Shown in pieces: positions 53,017 through 63,039 of a stretch of DNA of 64,000 nt. The notes below the pieces were generated by a model. It was given only the letters and a program-made list of their open reading frames with translations. It searched no databases and was not told the origin of the DNA. Both the position numbers and the translations under genes were made by a program. Each line of letters opens with the position of its first letter. The first letter of the stretch is position 1. The stretch spans positions 1 to 64,000 of the forward strand of contig JADJES010000011.1 of NCBI GenBank assembly GCA_016708955.1, written 5' to 3'. The stretch comes from Nitrosomonas sp. (lineage in GTDB: Bacteria > Pseudomonadota > Gammaproteobacteria > Burkholderiales > Nitrosomonadaceae).

Positions 53017-54521
53017 CTACGTCAGGTTATAGACTTCACTGTATTTTCGCTTAAGATAATCAACGAAATAATCCGGATTCAAAGCTTCACCGGTAACGCG
53101 CTTGACAAGTTCCTGTGGCGAATAAAGCCTTCCTTGACGGTGGATCTTATCATTGAGCCAGTTCTTAATCGGCGCAAAATTACCTATAGCAATATTTCGC
53201 TCGGTATCGGGTTGTTCGCTCAGTAGCGTTTGGTAAAACTGACACGCATACATCGCACCCAGTGTATACGAAGGAAAATACCCAAACGCTCCGCCGCTCC
53301 AGTGTGAATCCTGCAAACACCCAATTTATCATTCGGCGGTTGAATTCCCAGGTACTTCTGCATCAGCTCATTCCAGATGTGCGGCAAATCATCAACCTGC
53401 ATCGAACCATCAAACAGCCCCTTCTCGATTTCATAACGCAAAATAATATGCAACGGATAAGTCACCTCATCCGCCTCTACCCGGATAAAATCCGGCTTGC
53501 ACGTATTAATCGCACGATAAAACGAATCGACGGTAGCAGATTTCAGGTTATCCGGAAATGCCGCGCGGATCGTCTCGAAATAATGCTGGCAAAACGGCTT
53601 ACTCTGCGCGATCATGCGTTCCCAGAATAACGACTGGGATTCATGGATTCCCATCGTCAAGGATTCCGCAGCCGGTAAATCCCCCAATTCATGCGGGCGT
53701 CCTTGCTCGTAGAGCGCATGACCGGTTTCATGGATTACCGCATACAGCGATTCGACAAAATTACTGTCCTTGTAGCGCGTCGTAATGCGCACATCGGTCG
53801 GATGACTGCCGCCGCAAAAAGGGTGCACCGACACATCCATACGTCCCTGCTCAAAATTAAAACCAATATCCTGGCTGATTTTGCGCGCTAAAGCTTCCTG
53901 CTTATCCAGCGCAAACCTGCCCTGCAGAAAAGCAGTATCCGGTTGATAAGAATGCCCTTGAATGGCATGAATCAGCGGTATCAATTCCTGCTTCAGGCGC
54001 TCGAATATCGGCGTGATCATGTCCATTGTCGTGCCGCGCTCAAACAGATCAATGTTTGCATCGTAGGGCTTCAAATCCGGCGACACACACTGCGCCCATT
54101 CTTGCTTAAGTTCCAGAAAACGTTTCAGCACCGGCGCAAAATCAGAAAATTTATTCTCCTGGCGCGCCATCACCCAAATGCCCTGCCCGCGCGAGCTTAA
54201 CTCCGCCAGCTCCTGCACTAATCGTTTCGATACTTTGGTTTCGAGCTCATAACTATGCAGCGCTTCACGAATATTGCAACGCTCCAGCTCACTCAAAGCA
54301 TCAAAATCCTTTTCCTTTAGCTCGTTCAGGCACTCTCCCAGTGCAGGATCAGTCATGCGTTCATGAATGACACCCGCCAGCGCCGCAATCTGCTTGGCAC
54401 GCGCCTCACCGGCGCCCGGCGGCATCATCACTTCCTGATCCCACCCCAGCGTACTCATCACACCGCTTAAATGCGTGATTTCTTCCAATTTCTGGATTAA
54501 ATTTTGATAGTGCTGATTCAT
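53017..54521 (-). pseudogene. Carboxypeptidase M32, frameshifted near its C-terminus
   Basis: A metallo-carboxypeptidase of about 501 residues. It starts MNQHYQNLIQKLEEITHLSG at 54521. The zinc motif is YAVIHETGHALYEQGRP (HExxH), and MGIHESQSLFWERMI is the family signature. The final part is in a second frame: after PPNDKLGV the correct continuation is LQDSHWSGGAFGYFPSYTLG, reached by adding one T in the run at 53315-53317. Ends YSEVYNLT. The lesion is in a homopolymer, so the gene is probably intact in the organism. Confidence 0.9.
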
Positions 54522-54641
54522 AATCATCCCGTTATTTAATTGAAACAAAGCCCTGCTCACGATCCACCTGATTCCAGGGGATAGCACTAAAATCACAAGC
54601 CCAGTATCATACCAACTTTAACACCAACCATTCACACTGCC

Positions 54642-55079
54642 ATGCTCTGGATAAAATCACTGCACATCATTTTCATGGTCACCTGGTTCGCGGGGCTATT
54701 CTATCTGCCGCGTCTGTTTGTCTATCACGCCCAATGCGAGGATCAACCCGGCAAGGAGCGCTTCAAAATCATGGAGCGCAAACTCTATTACGGCATCATG
54801 ACCCCCGGCGCGGTGCTGACCGTGGTGTTCGGCGTGTGGCTGTGGCTGGGTTACGGTTTTTCTGGAAGCTGGCTACATGCCAAACTGGCATTGGTTTTGA
54901 TACTGATTTACTACCATTATTACTGCGGAAAATATGTCAAAGCGTTTAAAAACGATGCCAATCAGCATGGCCATGTGTTTTACCGCTGGTTTAATGAATT
55001 CCCGGTGTTGGTTTTGTTTGCGGTAGTGATACTGGTTGTGGTCAAACCGGATTTGGTTGCGCTGATTTCTGAGCTTTAA
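54642..55079 (+). CDS. hemJ: Protoporphyrinogen IX oxidase HemJ
   Basis: A 145-residue four-helix membrane protein. It starts MLWIKSLHIIFMVTWFAGLF then YLPRLFVYHA, the HemJ signature, with the conserved His in SLHIIFM. Further helices are MTPGAVLTVVFGVWLWLGYG and HAKLALVLILIYYHYY; it ends FNEFPVLVLFAVVILVVVKP. It oxidises protoporphyrinogen IX in haem synthesis. Divergent from the M32 gene. Confidence 0.93.
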   Translation: MLWIKSLHIIFMVTWFAGLFYLPRLFVYHAQCEDQPGKERFKIMERKLYYGIMTPGAVLTVVFGVWLWLGYGFSGSWLHAKLALVLILIYYHYYCGKYVKAFKNDANQHGHVFYRWFNEFPVLVLFAVVILVVVKPDLVALISEL

Positions 55080-55136
55080 GATTCCTCACGTACGTTCGGA
55101 ATGACAGCTTTGTCATTTCGACCGGAGGGAGAAATC
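55080..55136. repeat. Hairpin repeat shared with the 17271 element
   Basis: An imperfect palindrome, GATTCCTC-...-CGGAATGACA facing TGTCATTTCG-...-GAGAAATC, just after the hemJ stop. Its reverse complement carries the two modules found in the core of the 17271-17390 element but in another arrangement. It lies between convergent hemJ and the antitoxin gene and may stop transcription both ways. Confidence 0.6.
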
Positions 55137-55148
55137 CACTACTTATTA

Positions 55149-55432
55149 TTAACTGTCTTGCGTAATAGAAACCTCAATCTTGCAACCAAGCACCGAAGCA
55201 AATCTCTCTAAAGTCGATAGTTTGATATCTTCGGCATGATTTTCGATTCTCGATATCGCTGATTTCTTGGTATTGAGTTTCTCCGCAATCTGTTCCTGTG
55301 TCAGCCCGGAAGCTTCTCGGGCTTGCCGAAGTACACGCCAATTTTTAAGGCATGATACCCCTCTTCATAACTTTCATTAAATGCAGCATCAACAGCTTTT
55401 CGCTTGCTGACATATTTTTTCAAATCACTCAC
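55149..55432 (-). pseudogene. XRE-family antitoxin, frameshifted
   Basis: The gene starts GTG at 55432, behind AAGGAGGGCAGG, reading SDLKKYVSKRKAVDAAFNES and YEEGYHALK. The frame then slips; adding one A to the A5 run (T5 at 55342-55346 on plus) gives NWRVLRQAREASGLTQEQIA then EKLNTKKSAISRIENHAEDI, an XRE helix-turn-helix, and ends VSITQDS. The whole would be 94 residues, a HigA-like antitoxin. No toxin gene is left upstream; only a repeat-bearing frame stands there. Confidence 0.75.
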
Positions 55433-55486
55433 CCTGCCCTCCTTCTGAGGAAATTTCTCTTTTTTTGATGTTTTATCAAGTTTGAT

Positions 55487-55511
55487 GGTGGATGGCGCAA
55501 GCTTATCCACC
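55487..55511. repeat. Short palindromic repeat
   Basis: GGTGGAT and ATCCACC flank an 11-base centre with GGCGC and AAGCTT, next to CTACCGCGC. It resembles the widespread bacterial 'GGGTGGATTAGCGC' type repeat. It lies upstream of the antitoxin gene where a toxin gene would be expected. Confidence 0.4.
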
Positions 55512-55621
55512 CTACCGCGCTGATAAATCAAAAAAAAGAAAACATACATCTTTAATATCATTAGGAATTTCTTTGACTACACAATCCAAAATCCTTCACC
55601 GACGAGCAAAGGCCATGAACC

Positions 55622-55906
55622 CTAGTTCTTACACTTGATAAGCATACTGCGGTTTATTACAGATCCACCATAAAACCCGTACTGATTGCCAGCAGCAATC
55701 GCCCCTTGATCCGAGCCTCCTGCAATTACATCATATCCATTTGCACCGCAGATCTCACCGGCCTTTTCGTAACACATTCCCCAGTTCAGTGCGGCCCCAG
55801 AACAATTGATACTATGCCCCTTTCCTCCATCTGGCACGAATGTTTCTCTTGAGGTTGCACAACCCAAAATAATTGCGCAAAGCACAATCAAATAAAGTGT
55901 TTTCAT
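55622..55906 (-). CDS. Small lipoprotein, hypothetical
   Basis: A 94-residue lipoprotein. The lipobox is CAIILGCATS. The mature part is SINCSGAALNWGMCYEKAGE then ICGANGYDVIAGGSDQGAI, with three Cys, and ends INRSMLIKCKN. Similar CSG...W..C...AG..C...GYD patterns occur in small proteobacterial lipoproteins of unknown role. The ATG at 55906 lies behind GGAGAAGAAAG. Confidence 0.7.
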   Translation of the reverse strand: MKTLYLIVLCAIILGCATSRETFVPDGGKGHSINCSGAALNWGMCYEKAGEICGANGYDVIAGGSDQGAIAAGNQYGFYGGSVINRSMLIKCKN

Positions 55907-55980
55907 CTTTCTTCTCCATTTCTTGGTCGCCTCAATTGATCGGGAGCAGCCCCAACACACAGGTCAGGCAGAATGAGCAG

Positions 55981-56259
55981 CTATTGTTGACGGAACTCTT
56001 CCAGAAAGAGAATCTCTGGAGAACCAACAGAGTGCCACTGCGCCATTTGGTTAATTGCGGACTTAGATGCCCAGAATATCTTCGCTTCTTCAACATGTTT
56101 CCAATCAAGAATGAAAAACGTGACATTCGGATCTTCTGGTAAGAAGCAAACACTGCTGGAGCGTTCCCCTGAGATTTTTCGCACCGATGCCTGAGAGTCA
56201 AAGACTTCAATGAGATTACTTGGATAAGCTACTCGAACTTTAATTATTACCTTTGCCAT
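55981..56259 (-). CDS. Dimeric alpha/beta-barrel (ABM/cyclase-like) protein
   Basis: A 92-residue protein reading MAKVIIKVRVAYPSNLIEVF, then FLPEDPNVTFFILDWKHVEE and MAQWHSVGSPEILFLEEF. The beta-alpha-beta repeat (V-x-V at the start, D-P-N-x-x-F-x-L-x-x-W, then F-W-x-S at the middle) fits the antibiotic-biosynthesis-monooxygenase/cyclase fold. No active residues can be named. Monocistronic. Confidence 0.6.
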   Translation of the reverse strand: MAKVIIKVRVAYPSNLIEVFDSQASVRKISGERSSSVCFLPEDPNVTFFILDWKHVEEAKIFWASKSAINQMAQWHSVGSPEILFLEEFRQQ

Positions 56260-56352
56260 GTAATTACCTCGAAGGTTGATATAGCCTAGCGTAAAAATGA
56301 GGAACTGGAAAATTTTGCATTGGCTCTCCTGATTGCCGGATCAACCTCCTAC

Positions 56353-56763
56353 TCACCGCCGCAAAAGAACTGCTAGTTGCCACTTAGGATCAGATGGACG
56401 CTTGATTTCAAGAACTTTCCAAGCATTGTTAGATGTACCTCCGCGCATCGCCCGAGCAAGTTGAGACATAGACGGATAGCTTTCTTCTTTCCATATGATT
56501 TTATCGGCAACGACTTCCGCAACTTTGATTTCCCCATAATGTTTGGTGCGAATTCGACTGCCTTCTGGCAGGAATAGAGCATCCCAATAGACACCCTGTG
56601 TGCGTGGCTCACGTGTCACAAAGTCGGCGGCTGTACGATCGAGAAAGTCTTGAACTATTTGCTCCAGCGCCGAACTCACCCCACCTGGGAAGCGGCGGGA
56701 AAACTCGGCATAAAGCTCATTCGAGACCGGAATAGATACAAAAGAATCAAGGTTCAAAGGCAT
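56353..56763 (-). CDS. RAMA/DUF2924-like protein
   Basis: A 136-residue protein from ATG 56763 (MPLNLDSFVSIPVSNELYAE). The C-terminal half, LPEGSRIRTKHYGEIKVAEV then WKEESYPSMSQLARAMRGGT and NNAWKVLEI, follows the pattern of RAMA or DUF2924 domains, found with restriction-modification and phage genes (G-x-x-I/L-R...Y-x-S-x-S-x-x-A-R-x-x). The N-terminal part resembles a ribbon-helix-helix-like segment (FVSIPVSNELYAEFSRRFPG). DNA association is an inference. Confidence 0.6.
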   Translation of the reverse strand: MPLNLDSFVSIPVSNELYAEFSRRFPGGVSSALEQIVQDFLDRTAADFVTREPRTQGVYWDALFLPEGSRIRTKHYGEIKVAEVVADKIIWKEESYPSMSQLARAMRGGTSNNAWKVLEIKRPSDPKWQLAVLLRR

Positions 56764-56854
56764 AACGGCTCTCCATAGCAAATCGAGAAATGACTATTAT
56801 AGCGCTACGCAGCACTATGTCAAGATCAACTAGAATTTGATAGCCAGCATAAAT

Positions 56855-57388
56855 CTAATCATCAATTACTGTTTGCCCCGGAAACAGCACATCAGTAAAC
56901 CCAAACAAACGAAAATCCCTAATCCGCATCGGATACAGAATCCCTTGCAAATGATCGCATTCATGCTGCACCACACGCGCATGAAAGCCGCTGACGGTGC
57001 GTTCAATTGCTGTGCCGTATTGATCCACGCCTTGGTAGCGCAAGTTCGCGTAGCGCGGCACCATGCCGCGCATTCCTGGTACGCTCAGGCAGCCTTCCCA
57101 GCCGTCTTCTTGCTCATCGGATAACGGTGTCAATTGCGGGTTAAGCAGAACAGTAAAAGGAACTTCGTCGGCATCGGGATAGCGTTGGTTCTTTTCAAAC
57201 CCAAAGATCACCACTTGCAAGCTTACGCCGATCTGCGGCGCGGCCAGGCCTGCGCCATTTAGCGATTCCATTGTATCTTGCATATCCTGAATCAGCGCAT
57301 GCAGTTCGGGAGTATCGAATTGATCGACGGGTTTAGCCACTTCGAGCAATATGGGCTCGCCCATTTTAAGTACCGGTTTAATCGCCAT
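56855..57388 (-). CDS. def: Peptide deformylase
   Basis: A 177-residue metalloenzyme removing the formyl group from new proteins. The three motifs are GAGLAAPQIGVSLQ (GxGLAAxQ), EGCLSVPGMRG (EGCLS) and VQHECDHLQGILYP (HExDH). It overlaps mtnP by 11 bp, so the two are translated together. Confidence 0.96.
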   Translation of the reverse strand: MAIKPVLKMGEPILLEVAKPVDQFDTPELHALIQDMQDTMESLNGAGLAAPQIGVSLQVVIFGFEKNQRYPDADEVPFTVLLNPQLTPLSDEQEDGWEGCLSVPGMRGMVPRYANLRYQGVDQYGTAIERTVSGFHARVVQHECDHLQGILYPMRIRDFRLFGFTDVLFPGQTVIDD

Positions 57389-58124
57389 GACAACTCACCA
57401 CATGTTCCAATATGTTTCTGACACCCACCATCGCTTGTTCAAGCACCGTGTATATTTCCTTGAGCGGTATGCCGGTTACATTGGTTCCGCGTCCGGCGGC
57501 ATAATTGGCGACTACGGCAATGGCAGCGTAATTTAATCCCAGTTCTCGTGCCAGTGCGGTTTCCGGCATGCCGGTCATACCGACCATATGCGCTCCGTCA
57601 CGTTCCAGCCGATTGATTTCCGCTGCCGTTTCAAGCCGAGGCCCTTCTGTCGCTGCATAAACCCCGCCATCAATAATTGCTTCATTGGTATTCCTCGCCG
57701 CTTGGAGCAGTAATGTCCGGGTTTTCTGGCAATACGGCAGCGTAAAGTCAATATGGGTGACACGTTGATCCGTTTTATCAAAATAGGTGAAATTGCGTCC
57801 ATGGGTATAATCAATAATCTGATCCGGAACCACCAGCCGGCCCGGCGTCAGGTCGGCGCGGATACCGCCCACCGAGGCCACGGCAATCACATGCGACGGT
57901 TTCAATGAGTGCAATGCCCACAAATTCGCACGATAATTGACTGCATGCGGCGGTATCGTGTGACCATGCCCATGCCGCGCCAGGAAAACGATGTCCTCAT
58001 TTTTCATCTTACCGAAAGTCAATGGACCCGAAGGCTCGCCATACGGTGTGCGTATGATTTGCCGGTGTGATATTTCAAGGCAGGATAATTGCGTCATTCC
58101 GCTGCCGCCAATAATTGCAAACAT
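57378..58124 (-). CDS. S-methyl-5'-thioinosine phosphorylase (MTAP family)
   Basis: A 248-residue purine nucleoside phosphorylase of the MTAP family. The start is MFAIIGGSGMTQL and FLARHGHGHTIPPHAVNYRA binds phosphate. VASVGGIRADLTPGRLVVPD, YAATEGPRLETAAEI, AHMVGMTGMPETALAREL and NYAAGRG complete the set. In organisms that deaminate methylthioadenosine this form acts on methylthioinosine; the specificity is inferred from length and neighbours. It sits in a purine-salvage operon, hpt-mtnP-def. Confidence 0.87.
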   Translation of the reverse strand: MFAIIGGSGMTQLSCLEISHRQIIRTPYGEPSGPLTFGKMKNEDIVFLARHGHGHTIPPHAVNYRANLWALHSLKPSHVIAVASVGGIRADLTPGRLVVPDQIIDYTHGRNFTYFDKTDQRVTHIDFTLPYCQKTRTLLLQAARNTNEAIIDGGVYAATEGPRLETAAEINRLERDGAHMVGMTGMPETALARELGLNYAAIAVVANYAAGRGTNVTGIPLKEIYTVLEQAMVGVRNILEHVVSCHGD

Positions 58125-58136
58125 GATTCTCCCGTT

Positions 58137-58682
58137 TCAATCTTTTACTGCGTAAATCGCCGGCAAATTCCGCCAAAGGCCGTGAATATCCATGCCAAAA
58201 CCAAACACATAACGATCCGGCACCGTCAATCCGACAAAATCGGCTTTAAATGGTTTGGGCTTGCCCGTTTCTTTTTCTGTCAGCACCGCACTATAAAATG
58301 CTTTAGCGCCCTTTTCCAACACTTTGTCACGAATCGCAGCCAGCGTAATCCCTTCGTCCAGAATGTCATCCAATACCAGAACCACGCGATCTCTCATCGT
58401 CTCCTTCGGTTCGGCCAGCCAGTGAACTTCCCCGCCAGTCATTTTTTTGTCATAGCGCGTCAGGTGCAAATAATCGAAATCCAACGGAAATCGAAGCTGC
58501 GGCAGCAATTGCCCGGTGAATACCACCGCCCCGCCCATCACGCATAAGACCAAAGGCTGTTGCTGCGATAAAACTCTTGTGATATCCGCCGCTAAGCGTT
58601 GTATCGTTTTCTTAACTATCTGTTCTGAATGAATCAGTTCAGCTGTATTCAGAATTTGTTTTGCTTGTCGCGTATCTAACAT
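58137..58682 (-). CDS. hpt: Hypoxanthine phosphoribosyltransferase
   Basis: A 181-residue purine-salvage enzyme. I chose ATG 58682 (MLDTRQAKQILNTAELIHSE) over the longer frame from 58817, which adds an unconserved N-terminus. LVLCVMGGAVVFTGQLLPQL and VLVLDDILDEGITLAAIRDK (PRPP loop) are clear. VPDRYVFGFGMDIHGLWRNL then PAIYAVKD closes it. It makes IMP/GMP from the bases. Confidence 0.92.
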   Translation of the reverse strand: MLDTRQAKQILNTAELIHSEQIVKKTIQRLAADITRVLSQQQPLVLCVMGGAVVFTGQLLPQLRFPLDFDYLHLTRYDKKMTGGEVHWLAEPKETMRDRVVLVLDDILDEGITLAAIRDKVLEKGAKAFYSAVLTEKETGKPKPFKADFVGLTVPDRYVFGFGMDIHGLWRNLPAIYAVKD

Positions 58683-58786
58683 AGAAATTAAAACTCTCGC
58701 AATCCAGTCAATTTTTTGTTTTAAACTATTCCCCAACCTACATAAGACTTTCCCATATCCCAGCAACATCCCATGGAGAAAAGAAA

Positions 58787-59349
58787 ATGCATTTGATGAT
58801 AAAAATTCTATCAGCAATAACCACCATCACACTATTATCAATCAATCCCGTTTTCTCGCAGACTTCTGCGCCTTCTGATTATCCAGTCTACAAAGACGGA
58901 AAACTAACCATTCCTCGTGTAGACACCGATGTTCAAACGGGAAATTATCAGAAAGTGGAGTTTCAGTTTGATAATGCAACCAATAGCTGGAAATTAATCA
59001 ATCTTGTAGAATCCAAAATCACTCCTGGACCACAACCTAGAGAAAAGTTGAAGCAATCATTACGAATTCTTCACCAGTACAAGTATTTCTTAAGATCAGC
59101 GGTGCATTTTCCAACGGCTGCGGATTTTTCCAGCAAATCAATCAAACACTCAAAAACAACACGTTCGAAATCACACTGCATTTAGGCCCCAATCCATTTC
59201 CTCCAGATATAGCTTGTACCGCAGCACTGGTACCTTATGAAAAAATCATCCCGCTAGAAGTATATGGCCTGCCTGCTGGAACTTACGAATATAGCGTCAA
59301 TGACGAACATAATGGTGCGTTCACTTTGACGAAAGATAATACTCTGTAA
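58787..59349 (+). pseudogene. Secreted protein, frameshifted
   Basis: The signal peptide is ITTITLLSINPVFSQTSAPS. The first frame reads VYKDGKLTIPRVDTDVQTGN and FDNATNSWKLINL up to about 59042. After adding one A to the A4 run at 59043-59046, the frame continues VEAIITNSSPVQVFLKISGA then FSNGCGFFQQINQTLKNNTF, IACTAALVPYEKIIPLEVYG and LPAGTYEYSVND. It ends TLTKDNTL. The total would be about 187 residues, exported. The second part fits a small conserved family (PVQVF...C...AGTY.VNV) of unknown role. Confidence 0.72.
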
Positions 59350-59371
59350 ATTTTCCATCTGTCTGCCAGGA

Positions 59372-61400
59372 TTATTGGAGCAACGCCAATAATCCCTCCT
59401 CATCAAGAATTGCAATCCCTAATCCCACTGCCTTGTCATATTTACTTCCCGGATCGGCTCCCACGACGACATAGTCCGTTTTTTTGGAAACACTGCCGCT
59501 GACTTTCCCGCCCAGCGCTTCAATTCTCTCTTTGGCCTCTTCGCGGCTCATTGCTGGCAGTGTTCCTGTCAATACAAAGGTTTTCCCTTGTAATGGCGCT
59601 GCCGCAGCCGGCAATGATGATTTTCCTTCGTGCTCGTCCCATTGCACACCGCTGGCACGAAGCTGTTCAATCACTTCACAGTTATGCGCCTCAGCAAAGA
59701 AATCCACGATACTTTGCGCCACCACCGGACCAATATCCGGAATTTGCTGTAAGCGCTCAGTATCCGCTGCTATCAACCGGTCAATACTGCCCAGATGCGC
59801 AGCCAAGCCTTTCGCCGTCGTTTCCCCGACATTGCGAATACCCAGCGCATAAATAAATCTCGCCAGCGTCGTGTGTTTGCTTTTTTCAATCGCCTGCAAA
59901 ATGTTGTTCGCCGATTTATCCGCCATGCGTTCCAGATTCGCCAGCGCAGTTATCCCCAACTTGTACAGATCCGCCGGTGTGCGCACGATGGCATTGTCCA
60001 CCATTTGATCGACCAGTTTATCCCCCAATCCTTCAATATCCATCGCACGGCGCGAGGCAAAATGCAGAATAGCTTGTTTCCGCTGCGCCGGACAAAACAA
60101 GCCGCCGGTGCAGCGCGATGCGGCCTCATCCGGAAGCCGCACGGCTTTTGCGCCGCACACCGGACAGTGCACCGGCATGATGAATACTTGCGAATCAACC
60201 GGGCGTTTTTCCGGTATCACCGAAACGATTTCCGGAATGACGTCACCGGCGCGACGCACAATCACCGTATCACCAATACGCACGTCCTTACGCTCAATCT
60301 CGTCGGCATTATGCAAGGTGGCGTTAGTCACCGTCACGCCGCCGACAAAAACCGGTTTTAAGCGGGCAACCGGCGTCAACGCACCGGTTCTGCCGACCTG
60401 CACGTCGATAGCCAGCAATTCTGTGACCGCTTCCTGTGCCGGAAACTTGTGCGCTATCGCAAACCGAGGCGCGCGCGATACAAAACCCAATTTCTCCTGC
60501 TGCGATAGAGAGTTGACTTTATACACCACACCATCGATCGCATACGGCAGATTCTCGCGCTGCGCACCGATCGCTTGATAATAATCCAGCAATCCCGGCA
60601 ATCCCGTGACCACCTGGCATTCTTTGGCCACCGGAAAATGCAAACCGGAGAGATAGCTCAGTATGTTGCTGTGCGTATCGCGCGGCATGTGCGCATCTTC
60701 ATATTGCCCAATCCCATAAGCAAAAAATGTAAGGCGCCGGGTCGCGGTGATAGCGGGATCGAGTTGACGCAGCGATCCCGCAGCGGCATTGCGCGGATTG
60801 GCGAATTCCTTTTCACCTTTGGCCAACTGCCGTTGATTCAGTGCCAGAAAATCCGCTTTCAACATCAGCACTTCCCCCCGTACTTCCAGCAGCGGCGGAG
60901 GATTCTTGACCGGCAGTGACAATGGAATCGATTTGATCGTCTTCAAATTCAGCGTAATGTCTTCACCGGTATTGCCATCACCACGCGTCGCACCGGTTTT
61001 AAGAATTCCATTTACATAGCATAAGCTGACTGCCAATCCGTCAAATTTTGGCTCTACCGTATATTCCACATGTGTCAACCGATAATCCCTCACAGACACG
61101 CCGGTTAAATGCTTCGACTTCGGTATCGTCAAACGCATTATTCAATGACAGCATCGGTATATGATGCGTAATCTGCGAAAAGGCTTCGAGCGGCGCGGCA
61201 CCGACGCGTTGTGTTGGGGAGTCGGCGGTGATCAGTTGCGGATAATCTTGTTCGACTTGCTGTAATTCGCGTAATAACTTATCGTATTCCGCATCGGGAA
61301 TAGTCGGATTATCCAGCACATAATACCGGTAGTTATGTAATTCGATTTCAGCACGCAAGTCTTCTGTATGCTGTTTTATTTTCTCAATTTTGTCATTCAT
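59372..61400 (-). pseudogene. ligA: NAD-dependent DNA ligase, frameshifted near residue 107
   Basis: The essential replication ligase. From ATG 61400: MNDKIEKIKQHTEDLRAEIE and HNYRYYVLDNPTIPDAEYDK, then LITADSPTQRVGAAPLEAFS. The frame slips near 61080-61098 (an extra base, possibly in GGG), after which VEYTVEPKFDGLAVSLCYVN holds the catalytic Lys. Later are RNAAAGSLRQLDP, a Cys4 zinc site (CPVC...CTGGLFCPAQ), helix-hairpin-helix motifs and the C-terminal BRCT domain (PLQGKTFVLTGTLPAMSREE). An essential gene with a one-base lesion points to a base-call error. Confidence 0.93.
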
Positions 61401-61522
61401 AGCTGACAAGTATAGCGAATACCGGTAAGCCGCGGTTTCAGTTATTTCCAGAAAATCCTTTATACTGCGCATTCAATCAGAAAACTAAACTTTCGACATC
61501 ATGATGTCTTGAGAAACGCGAT

Positions 61523-62368
61523 ATGAACAATAATAATTTAAAAATCCGCATTCAAATCCAGCAACAACCGCCACAAGCCATTGACGAAATATATCCTGAC
61601 CTGCCAGAACCTGAAGTCACTTATGAAGAGGTGTTGGATTGGAGAAAAATTTCAATTGCAGCGTTGATACTGTTACCCATCTTGATTCTAATCGGCTATC
61701 TCTTATTCGCTGATAAAAATAATGAAAATACGCGGAATGAGCCATCCCCGGTAGATTCAATTCTTTCTGTACCTGAGAATGAAACTTCTTTGGATAAAAC
61801 CGAACCGTTAACCGGCTCAAGCGATAAATCATCCGAAACGCTTCCCGATCAATTGACAATCCAATCGAATACGCGGGTTGTTCCAGCTGACTCTAAAGAA
61901 ACTACGATTGCAAATAACGCGATTGCCACACCCATCAAAAAACCGGAGTCGGCAACAGTCATTAATCAACCGGCTATAACCGGGATAAAAATACCTAAGA
62001 CTGCGCGACAGTCGAAACCCCAAAAAACATCGGATCACCCGGAGGTTGTCAGAGCACAATTAAGCCATGCGATAGAAGAACGGGAACCGGTTGATTCTAT
62101 TGATGCGATACAATTACGTCCCGGCGAATCCAAATCCATTCATTTCTATCTGCATTTAAAGAATCTGCAAGGAAAGAATATCCGCATCAACTGGTATCAC
62201 GACGATAAACTGGATTCACAATTGGCTTTGCAAGTGCATAATAACAATTGGCGCACGCATGCCAGCAAACAATTGGATCATCGGCGACTAGGTCCATGGC
62301 GCGTTGAATTAATCGATGAATCCGGAAATCTTCTGGCGATGAGGAATTTCATCGTCGCCCAATACTGA
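61523..62368 (+). CDS. DUF2914-domain membrane protein
   Basis: A 281-residue protein with a single membrane segment at about residues 44-63 (ISIAALILLPILILIGYLLF). A long polar linker follows. The C-terminal DUF2914 domain begins near 185: LRPGESKSIHFYLHLKNLQG then KNIRINWYHDDKLDSQLALQ, ending RRLGPWRVELIDESGNLLAM. The cytoplasmic N-terminus is short. Function unknown; the domain is common in proteobacteria and may bind envelope partners. Confidence 0.85.
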   Translation: MNNNNLKIRIQIQQQPPQAIDEIYPDLPEPEVTYEEVLDWRKISIAALILLPILILIGYLLFADKNNENTRNEPSPVDSILSVPENETSLDKTEPLTGSSDKSSETLPDQLTIQSNTRVVPADSKETTIANNAIATPIKKPESATVINQPAITGIKIPKTARQSKPQKTSDHPEVVRAQLSHAIEEREPVDSIDAIQLRPGESKSIHFYLHLKNLQGKNIRINWYHDDKLDSQLALQVHNNNWRTHASKQLDHRRLGPWRVELIDESGNLLAMRNFIVAQY

Positions 62369-62408
62369 AATCCATTCACACTATCGACATTGAATTTTAG
62401 GATTCACT

Positions 62409-62954
62409 ATGAAATACTGCAGTAATTGTAGCGCCACCGTTGAATTGTTGGTACCTGAAGGCGATTCTTTGCCCCGTTATGTATGCACTACCTGTAACAT
62501 CATTCATTATCAGAATCCCAAGATGGTTGTCGGATGCATCCCCGAATGGGAGGACAAAATTTTATTGTGCCGCCGTGCCATCGAACCGCGCCTGGGGTGG
62601 TGGACTTTACCGGCCGGCTTCATGGAAAATAACGAAACATTGGAACAAGCGGCCGCGCGTGAAACTTTGGAAGAAGCCAATGCCAGAGTAGAAATCGGTA
62701 ATCTGTATGCGATTTACAGCCTTCCTCACATCAGCCAGGTTTATCTGTTATTTCGCGCACGGCTGTTGGATTTAGATTTCAAACCCGGCATTGAAAGTCT
62801 GGAAGTCAAGCTGTTATCCGAAAATGAAATTCCTTGGGAAGAAATGGCATTTCGTGTCATCCATGATCCCTTAATGCAATATTTTAAGGAACGCAAACTG
62901 GGAAAATTGGGGTTTCACAGGGGCGTCATTGACCGGCCTCGCAACAATCCCTGA
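62409..62954 (+). CDS. Nudix hydrolase with N-terminal zinc ribbon
   Basis: A 181-residue protein. A zinc ribbon with four Cys is at residues 4-29: CSNCSATVELL and YVCTTCNIIHYQNPK. The Nudix box is GFMENNETLEQAAARETLEE then ANARVE near 75-100 (G-x5-E-x7-R-E-x-x-E-E). It hydrolyses a nucleoside diphosphate linked to another moiety; the substrate is unknown. Confidence 0.92.
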   Translation: MKYCSNCSATVELLVPEGDSLPRYVCTTCNIIHYQNPKMVVGCIPEWEDKILLCRRAIEPRLGWWTLPAGFMENNETLEQAAARETLEEANARVEIGNLYAIYSLPHISQVYLLFRARLLDLDFKPGIESLEVKLLSENEIPWEEMAFRVIHDPLMQYFKERKLGKLGFHRGVIDRPRNNP

Positions 62955-63039
62955 GTAATGCCCTTGTTTTATCAATTAAAAATCGAAGGTTTTAGATTCT
63001 CTAACGGCAGGATATAATGTTCATTTTTTGCAGACTCCT

